Assembly (NCBI GenBank): GCA_021442155.1
Contig: CM038214.1
Location: 139,290,040 to 139,354,039 of the forward strand
Source of the DNA: Cymbidium sinense
Taxonomy: Eukaryota > Streptophyta > Magnoliopsida > Asparagales > Orchidaceae
Direction: 5' to 3'
DNA: 64,000 nt
Numbering within the stretch: the stretch's first letter is position 1; every line of letters starts with the position of its first letter. The notes below the pieces were generated by a model. The model was given only the letters and a program-made list of their open reading frames with translations, was not told where the DNA came from and made no database searches. The translations under genes and the position numbers were made by a program. Below, one piece after another: positions 34,958 to 47,716 of this stretch.

Positions 34958-35386
34958 GAATATATAGAATCTTAATGGCAGGAACAATACCATCAACCAG
35001 GCTCAGTCTAGATCTAGTTGGTGGATATCAAGGTGTTGGTCAGAGTAGTGGTGGTTATGGAGGCGAAAGGAGCGTTAGAGGTTATAGTCGTCATGGTGGC
35101 AGAGGGAGAGATCAGGGATATGATGGTACACTCTACTACTCGAGAGGTCAGGGTGATTCTAATTGGAACTAGGGAAACTAAAGAACGGTCAATCTAATCG
35201 ATTGCTTATGGAGCTGTGTCTTTATAGTAGAGATGGTTCGAGTTATCTAGGGTTTCTGATTTGCTCTATGCATGCTCATTTTTTATTTATGTCACAAGTT
35301 GTGTCTTAGAAAACTTGGTCTACTACTTGGTTGATCAAATTGAAATGAAGAAATATTGAATCTGGATTTGTTCTCTCTTAAAAAAA
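34958..35386 (+). pseudogene. GR-RBP 3' fragment, copy 6 (same deletion as copy 5)
   Basis: The start is mutated to AATATATAGAATC. The junction GATCTAGTTGGTGGATATCA shows the same internal deletion as copy 5. The tail in the frame 34975-35172 reads GGYQGVGQSSGGYGGERSV, then GRGRDQGYDG.LYYSRGQGDS and NWN before a stop, close to the family ending DGNWRN. The 3' UTR ends TTGTTCTCTCTTAAAAAA. Confidence 0.84.
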
Positions 35387-36339
35387 TAAAAAACCCTACA
35401 CCCTAAACTAAAATCTAAACTCTAAACTTAAAATTTAAACCCTAAACCCTAAACCTAAACCCTAAATAAACCCTAAACTAAAAAACCTAAAAATAAAACC
35501 TAAACTCTAAATTCTAAAGCCTAGAAACCCTAAACACTAAAACTTAAATCCAAAACCCAAAATGCAAAACCCCAAACCCTAAACTAACCCTAAACCCTAA
35601 ACCATAAAAAGCTAAAAATCAAAAACTAAACTAAATTAAATCTAAAAAGAAAATAAATAAAAAAGCATAAAGCAAAATAATATAAATAAAATAATAAAAT
35701 AAAAACATAAACTAAAACCTAAATCTAAACCTAAACTTAAAAAGAAAGTAAAATAAAAAAAGAAATACTAAATTAAATAATATAAATAAAAACTTAAACT
35801 AAACAAAAAATAAAAAACCTAAATAAAATAAAAACTATACCTAAAATAAAATAAAATAAAATCTACATATAAAAACTTAAACCTAAAAAATAATCCATAA
35901 AATAAAAACTAAAAATAAATAAAACATAAAACCTAAACCCTAAACTAAAAAAACCTAAACCTAAAATAAAAATAACATAAACTTAAAACCGAACTCAAAT
36001 AAATAAAACCTAAACCTAAATAAACTAAACCTAAACCTAAATCTAAACTGAATAAAATATAATAAATTAAAATAAACCTAAAGATTAACTAAAAAAACAA
36101 AACCAAAATAAATCAAAAATAAAATAAAAACCTAAACCTAAAAATAATAAGAAATTAATCCTAAAAAATAAAATAAAAATAAAACTAAATTAAAAAATAA
36201 ACCTATAATGAAAAAATAAATTAGAATAAAAAACCTAAATTAAAATAAATAAATCTAAAAAAATTAACTAAATTAAATAAAAATAAAACTAAAAAAATAA
36301 AATAAACTAACATAAATAAAATAAACTAAAATAAATAAA

Positions 36340-36361
36340 CCTAAACCTACCCTTAATTTTA
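36340..36361 (+). repeat. array landmark 14 (shortened)
   Basis: ACCTACCCTTAATTTT: the GGTTTA centre is deleted. Confidence 0.5.
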
Positions 36362-37169
36362 CAAAAAAATAAAAACTATAAAAAAATAAAAATAAACCTT
36401 AAAACCCAACCTAAAAACCTTAAACCCTAAACCCTAAACCCTAAATGATAAACCCTAAACCTAAAACCCCAACCCTAACCAAACCTACCTAAACCAACTA
36501 AACCTAAACCCCCCTAAACCTATAAATCCTAAACTTTAAACCCTAAAGCCTAAAAACTAAACCAAAAATCTAAAAATAACATAAATAAAACCTAAACCTA
36601 AATTAAATAAAATAAAATAAAGAAACCCAAACTAAACCTAAACCTAAACTTAAAATAAAATAAAATAAAAATAAAATTATGTAATAAAATAAATAAAACC
36701 TAACTAAATTAAAATATAAAATAAACATAAAATAAAACCTAAATAAAATAAAACTAAACGTGAATAAAATAAAATAAATAAAACTAGATAAAACTTAAAC
36801 TTAAATTAATTAAAAAACCTAAACCCTAAACTAAAAAAAAAATAAACAAAATAAAATAAAATAAACCTAAACTAAAATAAATAAACTTAAACCTAAACCT
36901 CAAATAAACTAAACCCAACATAAATAAAATAAATAAACAAAAATAAACCTAAATAAACTTAAAAAAATAAACAAAATAAACCTAAAATCAAACCTAAACT
37001 TAAACCTAAACCTAAAAATAAAATATAAAACCTAAACCACAAAAAAAAATAATAGAAACTAAAATAAACTAAAATAAAAAACTAAACTAAAATAAATAAA
37101 CTACACAAATAAAAAAAAGAAATAGAATAAAATAAAATAAAATAAAATAAATACAAAATAAACTAAATA

Positions 37170-37199
37170 AACCTAAACCTTCCAATTTACTTAATTTTA
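37170..37199 (+). repeat. array landmark 15
   Basis: Core ACCTTCCAATTTACTTAATT. Confidence 0.65.
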
Positions 37200-38070
37200 C
37201 CAAAAAAAATAAAACCAACCCTAAACCTAAATCCTAAAATAAAACACTAAAACCCTAAAACCTAAATCCTAAAACCACTACATAAATCCTAAACCTTAAA
37301 CCCTAAATCCTAAAACCTACAACCCTAAAGCCTAAACCCTAAACCCAAACCCTAAACCCTAAACCCTAAAAATTTAAAACTTAAACGTAAATAAAATAAA
37401 ACCTAAAAATAAAATTAAAAAAAACCTAAACCTAAACATGATAAAATATAATAATAACCTAATCTAAAACCTAAACCAAAACACTAAAATAAAATAAAAT
37501 AAAAAATAAAAACTTAAACTAAACTAAAAAATTAAATAAACTTAAAAATTAAAAACCAAAATAAAATAAAACCCTAACATACAATAAAAATAAAATAAAC
37601 CTAAAATAAAATAAGATAAAAATATAAACACCTAAACTTAAAAAATAAACCTAAAAATAAATAAAAAATAAAACCTAAACACTAAACTAAAAAAAAACTT
37701 ATACCTAAAATAAACAAAAACCTGAACATAAACCCAAAATAAAATAAACCTAAACCCTAAAGTAAATAAAATAAAATAAACTAAAAATAAACCTATCCCT
37801 AAACTAAAAATTAAAACTTAAAAATAAACTTAAAATAAAACCTAAAACCTAAACTTAAAAAAATAAAATAAAAACCTAAACCTAAACCTAAAATAAAAAA
37901 AAAACCTAAACTTAAAAATAAAAAAATAAAATAACAACTAAAAAATAAATATTAACCTAAACCTAAACTTAAAAAATAAACTAAAATAATAACCTAAACT
38001 AAAAAAATAAAAATAAAAAATAAACCCAATAAAAATTAAAATTAAATATACTAAATAAACTAAAAAAATC

Positions 38071-38094
38071 TAAACCTAGCAGTTCAATTAATTT
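38071..38094 (+). repeat. array landmark 16
   Basis: Core ACCTAGCAGTTCAATTAATT. Confidence 0.62.
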
Positions 38095-38894
38095 AAAAAG
38101 TAACCTTAAACCTTAAACCCTAAACCCTAAACCCTAAATCCAAAACCCAAAATCCCTAAACCATAAAATAAAACATAAACTTTGAACTAAACCCCAATCC
38201 TAAAAAAATAAACCCTAAAATCAATCCTAAATTAACCCTAAATCTAACCCTGATCAAAATCCAAAAATTAAACCTAAACTCTAAAACCCTAAACCTAAAA
38301 CCCAAATAAAATCTAAATTAAATCCATAAACCATAAACTAAACCTACCCTAAACCTAAAACCACTTAACTAAATCAAATCCTAAACCTAAACCATAAATC
38401 ATAAACCAAACTAACTAAACAAACCCCAAACCATAAACCCTAAACTACCTAAAACCTCTAACCAAACTAAAAACACTAAACCATAAATCCTAAACTTAAA
38501 AAACCTAAAAATCTCTAAATGATAAAACCTAAATTAAAATAAATAAATAAAACCTAAACCTATAAATAAAATAAAATATAATAAAAAACCTAAACCTAAA
38601 AAATAAAAAATAAACATAAAAACCTAAAATAACTAAACATAAACTAAATAAATAAAATAAACCTAGAATAAAATACCTAAATAAAATAAAACTAAACATA
38701 AAGTAAAAAATAAAATCTAAAAATAAAAATAAAATCTAAAAAAAACTAAACCTAAAAAATAAACCTAAACATAAAATAAAAATAAATAAAACATAAATAA
38801 ATAAAATAAACTAAATAAAAATAAAAAATAAAAAATAAACCTAAATAAAATAAAATAAAATAAATAAAAAATAAACTAAATAAACTAAAAAATG

Positions 38895-38921
38895 CCTAAA
38901 TCTACTAGTTTACTTAATTTA
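38895..38921 (+). repeat. array landmark 17
   Basis: Core ATCTACTAGTTTACTTAATT. Confidence 0.7.
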
Positions 38922-39452
38922 AAAATAAACCTAACCAAAAACCTAAACCCTATGCCCAAAACCCTACAAAATAAAAAAATTAAATAAAAAAAACCCTAAC
39001 CATAAACCCTAAACTCTGAATTTAATGCTAAACCAAAAACCCAAAATAATAAACCTACGATCGTAAACCCTAAACCCTTAACCATAAACCCTAAACCCTA
39101 AAATAAAACTAAACCCTAAACCCTAAACACTAAACCCTAAACACTAAACACTAAACCCTAAATACTAACCCTAAATCTTAAACCCTAAACCCTAAACCCA
39201 AAACCCTAAACCCTAAAATTCTAAACTCTAAACCCTAAACCCTAAACCCTAAAATCCAAAGAACTGAAACCTAAAAAATAAAATAAAAATAAAACTTATC
39301 TTAAAAATAAACTGAACTTAAACCTAAAAAATAAACTAAAATAAAAAACATAAACTAAAATATAAATAGTAAACTAAATATAAATAAAAAATAAACCTAA
39401 ATAAAAATAAAAAATAAAATAAACTAAAATAAATTAAAATTAAACTAAGTAA

Positions 39453-39481
39453 ACCTTAACCTACTAGTTTCCTTAATTTTT
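39453..39481 (+). repeat. array landmark 18
   Basis: Core ACCTACTAGTTTCCTTAATT. It is the last landmark before LINE copy C. Confidence 0.7.
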
Positions 39482-39875
39482 ATTTTTTAAAAATAAACTC
39501 TAAACTATAAACCCAAAAATTAACCTTAAAGCTTAAACCCTAAAACAAACCCTAAAACTAAACCTTAACACTAAAACTTAAAACTCCTAAAACTCCTAAA
39601 CCTAAACCCTAAGTTAAACCTACAAACTCTAAACCTAAACCTTAAACCCTAAACCCTAAACCCTAAACCATAAACCCTAAACCCTAAATTAAAAATCCAA
39701 AAAACCTAAACTCTAAACCCTAAACCAAACCCCATAAATTGAAAAACAACTTCTCTCTCTTCTATTTCTCTGGTTCTCTAATGAATTTCATTTCCCTATG
39801 GTGGTGCATCTCCTTTATTTTTGGTGATTTCAATCTGGGTTCATTCTTACTTTTCTCCTATCATGCACCACGATC

Positions 39876-41333
39876 ATAGTCACATTTTCTTTCGGGAAAT
39901 CTTACTACGCTCCCCTAAGATTTTCGACTCTTTGGGGCTTTGCTTAAATCCATCACGCTTCAAAATCTTTCAAAGATGTTCTCTAAGGCTAATTATGTGT
40001 GAGTCTCTCGAGCTTATCTCGACTTCCTTCCATGGTGTACCTGTAATAATGTGTTCTAATTCAGTTGGGAAAGGCTTGCAAAGCCATTTGAATTCATGTT
40101 GGTGGGTAAATTGACTTTGTGTCATCCTACTTTAGAGAATATTTGATCTTTCTTTTATAGCTTGAAACTCTATGGAATTTTTTTTGTTGAATTGATTGAT
40201 TCCAGCCATGTATTGATTCAGCTTTCCAGTGATTTAGAATACTCTCATGTTTTTTATCGATGCTCATATTTTATTTTCAATTGTCAGATGAGATTGTTGA
40301 AATGGATGCCCCTTTTTGATATTAAGGAGGAATCTTTATTATTTTGGTTTGGATCTCTTCCTACATGTCCACTTCATTAATTATGAATTTCTTTTTGTGT
40401 GTTGTCATCCTTTTCAAGTTGATCAAGCAACTACTTTTAATACATCCATCTATTGCTCGATCCTAGTCGAGTTGAATATAACTAAAAAATTTCCTAAGGA
40501 AATTTGGCTAGGATCAGAGAAATAAGGATATTTGCAAAAAGCAGACTTTGAGAACTTTCCTATTTTTTATTCCCATTGAAAAATTCATGGTCATGGAGTT
40601 TTGGATTACTTTATGGTTCACCCTCACCTTAACAAACCCAATCCAGCTATTAATAATTTAGATCCCAATCTTAATGTGTCGTCGATGAAATCACAAAAAT
40701 TTTCTCCTATGGACATTTCTTTACCTTAAATTGAGGGACATTATCTTAATCCTCCCACTATTCTTATGGACAATGCTGCGGTTCTTAAGCTTAATCAATT
40801 TTTGGATGTCAGTCATGTTAATAAGGATGCCTTAAAATTTAATGGTCTTATATAGTTGAATGAACCCGATATTGGAAATAATATTGATAATAATATGTTT
40901 TTGAAACTTATGGATGATGATTCAATCTTTAATGATTCCATTCCTACTTCTTTTCCACCTTTAATTGAAAAAATGTGATCCTAGATGAGGGTTTGAACGG
41001 TGAGCAAACTAATGGAAAAGCTTCTAACCTTGACTTAGGCACTTGTGCTTTAAATGGCTCTAATCCTTCTGCTGCTTCTTCATTCTAATGTTGAACTGAT
41101 TTCTATTCTGACACTTCAACATAATACTGATTTGGAAGAAGGTGAAGTGGATTGCAATGATGCTTTAAATGTGCAACCTTATTCCAAAATATCCTCAATA
41201 ATCTCTCGATGGTGATGTTGTGGATATTTATAATAAGTTTCAAACTATTTTTAGGAAGAAAAATAAAACTCTTAAAACTAAACTTTCTAATTTTGCTAGA
41301 ATTACTAGATCTAGCTCTTCTGCCCAAAAATAA
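39876..41333 (+). pseudogene. LINE copy C ORF1
   Basis: The expected start codon, aligned with ATG 57834 of copy D, is ATA here. Recognisable pieces are SLELISTSFHGVPVIMCS (about 40010-40060), HVLIQLSSDLEYSHVFYR and FNCQMRLLKWMPLFDIKEES in the DUF4283 region (40162-40330), and FQVDQAT with KKFPKEIWLGSEK (40410-40523). The zinc knuckle at 40568-40609 has lost all three cysteines: Tyr, a stop and Tyr replace them, while the His remains. The C-terminus FARITRSSSSAQK ends at TAA 41331-41333. Confidence 0.82.
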
Positions 41334-44300
41334 ATAGTTTCTTTCTTAATTTTGAATGTGAGAGGGATTGGCACCCTCTCTATTAGAAATAGAATTAGAA
41401 ACTTAGTTTGTACTCATAACATTTCCTTATTGGCTATCTTGGAACCTTTTATTCTCCTTCTAACATTTCTTATGTTGCTAGAATGATTAGCTTTGTAATG
41501 TTTTTTCTTAGCGAGCAATAAAATTTGGATTTTTGGGAATAATACTTATGCTATTCAGTTTTTGGATGATTTTTCCTAAGTTGTAAATGTTAAGATTACT
41601 TATGATAAGTTTAGTTGTTTTGGTTCATTTGTTTATTCTTCTTGTAATGGAAATAGTAGATAGATTGTTTGGGAGAATCTTATTAGTTTTCTTCTTTTGT
41701 TGACACTTCTTGGTTTGTGGGTGGAGACTTTAATACTATCTCTTCTTCTTTTGAACGTGTTGGTGGTAATGCTCCAAACTTATTTCAATGGAAGATTATA
41801 ATAACATTATCCTTGATTGTCATCTTACTAACATTGGCTTTACTATGTCTCAATGTACTTAGAATAATTATAGACTCTGGCAAAGGCTTGGTAGGGTTCT
41901 TTTAACCATCTGTGGATTAATCTTCTCCCTAGTACATCTATGGAGACTTAAGTAACCCTTTTGGACCATTCTCCCTTGCTTATTAATGTGAATTTTAATG
42001 CTAATAAATCTTCCTCCCTATCCCTTTTCATTTCCAAAATATGTGGTTGATGGATGATAGATTTTTTGATGTTGTTGCTAGTGGGAACCTCTCCATCTTG
42101 ATGATTCTATTTTTTGGGATGAGGAGATCGTGGTTCAAATTAAAAGACTTAAACAATGCATTACTTGGTGGAATAAACATTATTTTATGAACCTTTTTAT
42201 CAATATTAATAAAATAGAGAATGAGGTTATCATTTTGGAAGAAGCTGTTGTTAATGATCCTTCTAAAATTCATATGTTGGCTCATGCTAAAGATAGGTTA
42301 ACATGTTTTCAAGATATGGAAGAGACCTGTTGGTGATAAAAACATTCTATGAAATGGATCTCTGATGGTGTTCAAAATATTAAATATTTCCATGCCATGG
42401 TTAAAAAGAAAAAAAGCAATAAATCAAAAAATTAAAATTAATGATGAGTTTGGTGTTGATAAAAAAAGCTTATTGATTCTATTCTTTTATAAAGATATTT
42501 TGAATAAAATGTTGCTTATGATGATATCTTGGCCTAAAGGTATTCTAATCTTATTTCTGATGAGGATAACAATATGCTTTCTTCCTTACCTTCTGAGTCT
42601 AAAATTGTTGATATTTTATAGAGTATGAATAAAGACTCTATGGTTGGTTCAGATGGTTTTACTACCCTTTCTTCCAAAAATGTTGGATTATCATTAAGGA
42701 GGACTTGATTAAAGTTATTCTAGATTTTTTTAAGGGTATTATCCTTCAGAAATATTTTGCTAGCACCTCCATTATTTTAATTCCTAAAAAAGATAATCCT
42801 AAAGTTTGGAGTGATTTTAGGCCGATTAGCCTTTGCTCTTTTTTTAATAAACTTATCTCTAAGATTTTGGCTAAAAGATTGAGTACTTACTTCCTAAAAT
42901 TATCTCCCCCAATTGAATTGGTTTTGTTAAAGGGAGATCCATTTTTGATAATGTTCTTTTAGCCCAAGAGATGATCCATGATTTAAATGCCAAAGTTCAT
43001 AGTGGAACGCATTTTAAGCTTGACATTTCAAAGCTTATGATAATATTGGTTTTCCTATATAAAATTCTAGCTTTATTTGGGTTCTAATCAATTTATTGCT
43101 TTAATTAAGAATGGGATTGAGAATTCTTGGTTTCTAGCTTGGTGAAGTGCATGGTTTTCTCTTCTTCTCATGGGCTAAGTCAAGGGACCCTCTTTCACTG
43201 CCCTTTTCATTATTGTTGTGGAATATCTTTCTAGATGTATTGAGTTTATGTTTAGTAAAATGCTTGTACTAGAACCATTGGTGGGTTTCCTATTTCACAC
43301 CTTAGTTTCTTGATGATTTCATTATATTTTGCAATGCCTCCACTCTTTACATTAAAAAAATTATGTAAGCTATTAACTCATTTTGGTAAGGAGAGTGGCT
43401 TGATAAAAGTTGTTTTATTACAAGCTCTACTATCTCTTTATCTAAGATCAATGTTATCCAAAATATTATGTGTTTTTCTCATTAAAATCTCCCTATCAAG
43501 TATTTGGGGACTCCCTTATATAGTGGCACGAGAAGATCTTCTTTATTTGATGAAGTTATTCAGAAAATAAATAAGAAAACCTGCTCTTAGAAATTTCATT
43601 TACTTTCCTTTGGAGCTAGACTTATCCTTATCAAAAGTACCCTTTGCTCTCTGCCTATGTATCTCTTGTCTACTATTTTTCCTACCTATTATATTATTAA
43701 AAGGATTAATAAACCTTTTAATAATTTTTTTTGGGGATCTAATACATCTACTAAAACATTACATTGGGATAGTTGGAATAATTGTTATGGTACTAATAAT
43801 GAACGTGACTTAGGTTGCAAAACATTAGAGGATTCTATTAACTATTTTATAAAATAAAATGTGGAACTTTAGATATAAACAAAATTATTGGAAGTTTATG
43901 CAAAGTATTATCAGGCAAACACCCCTCATTTGTGCTTTAAAATTTGGGGATTCTCTTATTTGGAGAAGACTTTGTAGTATCAAATGAATCGAGAATTTAA
44001 TTTATTGGGATGTCAATTCTCCTCATTCTTTTGGCAAGAGAATTGGCTTGGGTTCTATTCCCTTCTCAATACTCATTTCTAGTTCTTAAGATTCATCAAT
44101 TAATTATTGATAATAAATGGGATGTGGCTCAATTGAATAACCTTTTTCCTAATGTAATCATTGAAAAAATCTTTAAAATTTGGCCTTTCCCTAATTAATC
44201 GACCAAATTCTTTTCAAAATCTCTTCTTTGGAGATTTTGTTTTTAAGGATGTATGGCATTTTATTAGATTTAAATATCAAGAGTCCTTGGTTTTTACTAA

Positions 44301-45278
44301 ATATAGAATAATAGTGTCCCTACTTCATTCTCGTCTTAACTTGGTGCATTATGTCCCATGGCTACTCTTTTGAAAAAAAGGTTTCCAACTCCCCTCTAAA
44401 TGTCCTGCTACCACATTGAAAGTGTGGATCATGTTTTATGAATGGCCCTATTCTTTGCTAGAATGTTGACTTGGTATGATAATATTTTTAATACTTTCCA
44501 CTTTAATGGTTCATTTTCTATTATGCAACTCCTTGAAGCATGTTTTCTCATACTTCTAAGGGTCATGTTATTATTTTATTACTATTCTTTGGTATATTTG
44601 GATGGATAGAAATGACAAAACATTGTAATATTCCTATGAATTATAATCATATCATTGCTAGTTCCAAATATAAAATTTTGTCTCTTTTCAAAGCCAATCT
44701 TCTTACTCAATCTAATTTTAAACTGTACAAGTCTATGGCCTTGAAACTTGGGATTAATTTTCCTCCTTGTAATGTCTCTCCTACATAGGAAATTATATAC
44801 TAGATTAAACCTAATTATCATTACATTAAGGTTAACACTGATGGCTCAGATTCTAATGGTTACTATGGCTGTGGTGGGATTTTGAGAGATCATAGTGACA
44901 AGGTTATCTCTTCTTTTGCTTCCCCTTTAGAGCCTTATTCTATTTATTTCTGAACTTAAATGCATTCATCATGGAATTTCCATTTATTAGATTTGGTTTG
45001 AAGTTGATTCTTTCCTTCTTCTAGATTTACTTAAATATGTTGCTCACGGTAATGCTGAAGTATTTTATTTACTTAATCATACTTAGAGGCTTCTTGCTAA
45101 CCTAGATTTTTAAATTTCTCATATTTATAGTGAAGCCAACTCTTGTGCTAATTTTCTTGCCAATTTGGGGGCCAAGTCTTCTTGTTTACAAATATTTTCT
45201 AATGATAACGTACCTCTCCTTTTAAGGGATCTTGTGAATCTAGATAAAACTAGATTGCTTTATCTTGGAGGATTTTAG
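41334..45278 (+). pseudogene. LINE copy C ORF2
   Basis: This follows the ORF1 stop in the same frame; the expected ATG is ATA at 41334. Endonuclease: SFLILNVRGIGT, AILEPF (the Glu is kept), GGDFNTISSS (41720-41750) and LDHSPLL (Ser to Leu, about 41966). Linker: WWNKHYFMNLF. RT: KYFASTSIILIPKKDNP and FRPISLCSFFNKL (42815), FKLDISK (Asp codon 43022, then a 1-base loss) and GLSQG (frameshifted after it). The FADD box loses two bases but keeps GATGAT at 43312-43317. Downstream are FFWGSNTSTK (about 43720), the WRRLC segment (43964), a weak zf-RVT (about 44230-44460) and RNase H at 44815-45278 with KVNTDGS (Asp codon 44840), CGGILRDHSDK and EANSCANFLANLGA, where the last catalytic Asp is Asn. Confidence 0.87.
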
Positions 45279-46414
45279 CTCTTCTTTCCTCCTTTGGGGC
45301 TTTGACTTTCTCTATGTTGGTGTTTTTGATTAGAACTGGTTTTCTCCTTTGTTGGTTTGGTCTTGAGTTTCCTCTTAGCCTAAATCTATTTTTTAAACTC
45401 CATTTTGATTTTTTTTCCCATCATTTTGATGGGTTGGGGTTATCTTTCCATTTATTGGATGTTTGCTATAGCTTTTATTTTATGGTTTATTTTCTCTCCC
45501 ACCCTGGTAGAGGTGTTTATAGCAGGTGGAGGCTATTGGGTTTTACTTGTCTTCTGGTTGGTATGGTTCTATTTATTTGTTGGATCTCTCTGTAGTTAGT
45601 TTTATTTGTTTTGGAATTTAAGGTTGGCTAGTTTCTAGTGTTGCATTGCTGTGGGTTTTTTCCCTTTCTTGGTGTTGCTCATGTTGGTTTTGTTACCTTC
45701 CTTTGGTTCTGCCTTTTTTTTCTAGTGGTTGTTTTTTTGAACTTTTCTAAATTGGTTATGCTATGGCTAGTTGAGTTACCTAGTTGTCGATTTGGATGGT
45801 TATTCCATCTATTTTTGTTGTCTGTTCTCTCAAGAGTCTCACCCTTCTCACCTAATCCTACTCTTTTGGGTTTTACTTGTGCTATTTGGGGTGTGGGTTT
45901 TTGGTTGGGGTGCTCATCAGAAGGTGGCTTTTGGCAGCTGTGTTTTTATGATTTTTTCTCTTGCTGCTAAGAGGGATTGTGTGCCCTTGAGGACTATTTG
46001 TTATTTTGTTGTAGCTTGGAGAACAATTTTTCTGTAGATCTTCACCCTTATTTTGTTTCTTTTATGGATGAGTGTGAGGATAGATGCAACTGGATTGTTA
46101 TATCTTTTGAATATGGGGTGCTCCTCCTGTATTACTGACATTTTGGTTTTGATTTTTGTTCGGACTGGGAAGGTTGAAAACTACTGGTCATATGTTTTTT
46201 GGACTTGGGTGATGGTGGCTCTATTGGGTTTCCTTATTTTTTGCTACTGTTTTTATTTATTGCATTGTTTTTGGTCCTAAAGGACTTTTTCTTCTTTTGT
46301 CATTGGCTGCTATCTCTAGCTATTTGGACTGGATTCTCCTTTCCTTGGATTGGGATTAGTGGCTGCTACTTACGGCTATCCCTTAGGATATTTTCAATAT
46401 ATGGACTGGACGAC

Positions 46415-46502
46415 TACAATCGTCTCAATTAGCAACACCATATTTTATTTTCACTTGAAGTCTTGATGCTTACATATGGTGTTCCTCATTGAGACGATTG
46501 TA
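46415..46502. repeat. 29-bp inverted repeat, 30-base loop
   Basis: Arms at 46415-46443 and 46474-46502 match over TACAATCGTCTCAAT/ATTGAGACGATTGTA (15 of 15) and AACACCATAT/ATATGGTGTT (10 of 10), with a 4-base mismatch between. The loop is 46444-46473. Copy B at the matching place lacks the arms, so this is either a small foldback insertion or a structure specific to this subfamily. Confidence 0.85.
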
Positions 46503-46783
46503 ATTGAGCCTGAGCCTTTTCTTTATCATATTATTTATATCTGCAATTACTCTTTATGCTTGATTAAGTAATTCATTATCTGTATTCAATGCTTTAAAAG
46601 CATGTTGCAGATCTCTATTACAGGTTGGGAGACTATTGCTGTTGGATTGTGCTAGTTTCAAAAGTAGTGGAGGAAGTTTGTTGCTGATTATATGGAATTT
46701 CTTTTATGGATCTATGTTTCTATTTTTCTTAGCTTACTTTCCTTAACTATTGTATTAGTGGCTTATCTCCTTAGGACTCTTTG

Positions 46784-46856
46784 TAGCTCTTTCAGCATTA
46801 GCTTAGAGATTTTCCTCCTCTAAGGACTTTGTACCTTTTCTTCGTGGCAATAAAAT
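46784..46856 (+). promoter_or_regulatory. conserved LINE 3' terminal box with AATAAA (copy C)
   Basis: TAGCTCTTTCAGCA, CTCTAAGGACTTTGTACC and CGTGGCAATAAAAT match copy B's terminus. AATAAA lies at 46849-46854, about 19 bp before the A run. Confidence 0.65.
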
Positions 46857-47686
46857 TTCCTTAATTACCCCAAAAAAATCCTAAAGTCTAAACCCTAATC
46901 CCGAATCCCTAAACCCTAAAAACCTAAAAACCTAAACCTAAACTAAATAAAACTTAAAAATAAAATAAATAAAATAACTAAACCTAACTAAAATAAATAA
47001 CATAAAATAAAATAAAACCTAAGCTAAAACCTAAACCTAAACCTAAAAATAAAATAAAATAAAAATAAAAACTAAACTAAAATAAAATAAATGAAAACCT
47101 AAACTATATTAATAAAATAAAATAAACCTAAATGAAATAAAAACTAAACGAAAAATAAAAATAAAATAAACTTAAAATAAAATTAAATAAAAACTTAATA
47201 AAAACATAAATCTAAAAAATAAACCTAAAAAATAAAACCTAAACTTAAAACTAAAAAAAAAACTAAAACCTAAAATAAACAAAATAAAATAAACCTAAAC
47301 CTAAACAAAAATAACTAAACTAAAATAAATAAAACCAAAACCTAAACAAAAAATAAACTAAACCTAAACACTAAACTAAATAAAATAAAACAAACTATAA
47401 TTAAATCTAAACTTAAACTAAAAAATTAAAACCTAAAAATAAACCTAAAATAAAAACCTAAAACCTAAACCTAAAAAAATAAATTAAAAACCTAAACCTA
47501 AACCTAAAATAGAAAATGAAATCCAAACCTAAGAAAAAAAAACTAAACTAAACTAAAAAATAAACATAAACCTAAACCTAAACCTAAAAAAATAAAATAA
47601 AATGAATAAAAAGCAAAAATAAACTTAAAGAAAATAAAATATAAATAAACTAAAATAAATAAAAAATAAACTAAAAAACTAAAAAA

Positions 47687-47716
47687 ACCTAAACCTACTA
47701 GTTTACTTAATTTTTT
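47687..47716 (+). repeat. array landmark 19
   Basis: Core ACCTACTAGTTTACTTAATT, identical to the commonest form. Confidence 0.75.

Larger units (their letters stand above)
35387..39740 (+). repeat. telomere-like satellite, segment 9
   Basis: Five landmarks in 3.2 kb (36340-39480) mean that the units here are the shortest of the block, 0.5-0.9 kb. Near 38140-38480 the CCCTAAA words are heavily mutated, with inserts such as AACCCTGATC. Purer tracts return at 39060-39250 and 39640-39690 just before LINE copy C. Confidence 0.9.
45279..46875 (+). other. LINE copy C 3' untranslated region
   Basis: This T-rich region aligns with copy A over its first kilobase or so and with copy B near its end. 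Its open frames (45302-45595, 45638-45970, 46053-46280) are hydrophobic and lack any family signature. It contains a strong hairpin at 46415-46502 and the terminal box at 46784-46856. Confidence 0.75.
39741..46880 (+). mobile_element. LINE copy C, full span, degenerate
   Basis: This 7.1-kb LINE, of the same subfamily as copies A and D, is embedded in CCCTAAA repeats. It has a 5' UTR of about 135 bp, ORF1, ORF2, a 1.6-kb T-rich 3' region, the terminal box with AATAAA and a short A run at 46873-46879 leading into TCCTAAAG...CCCTAA. It is the only copy of this subfamily with both ends, so it is the reference for placing copies A and D. It carries many frameshifts and stops and is the most eroded in ORF1. 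Confidence 0.9.
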
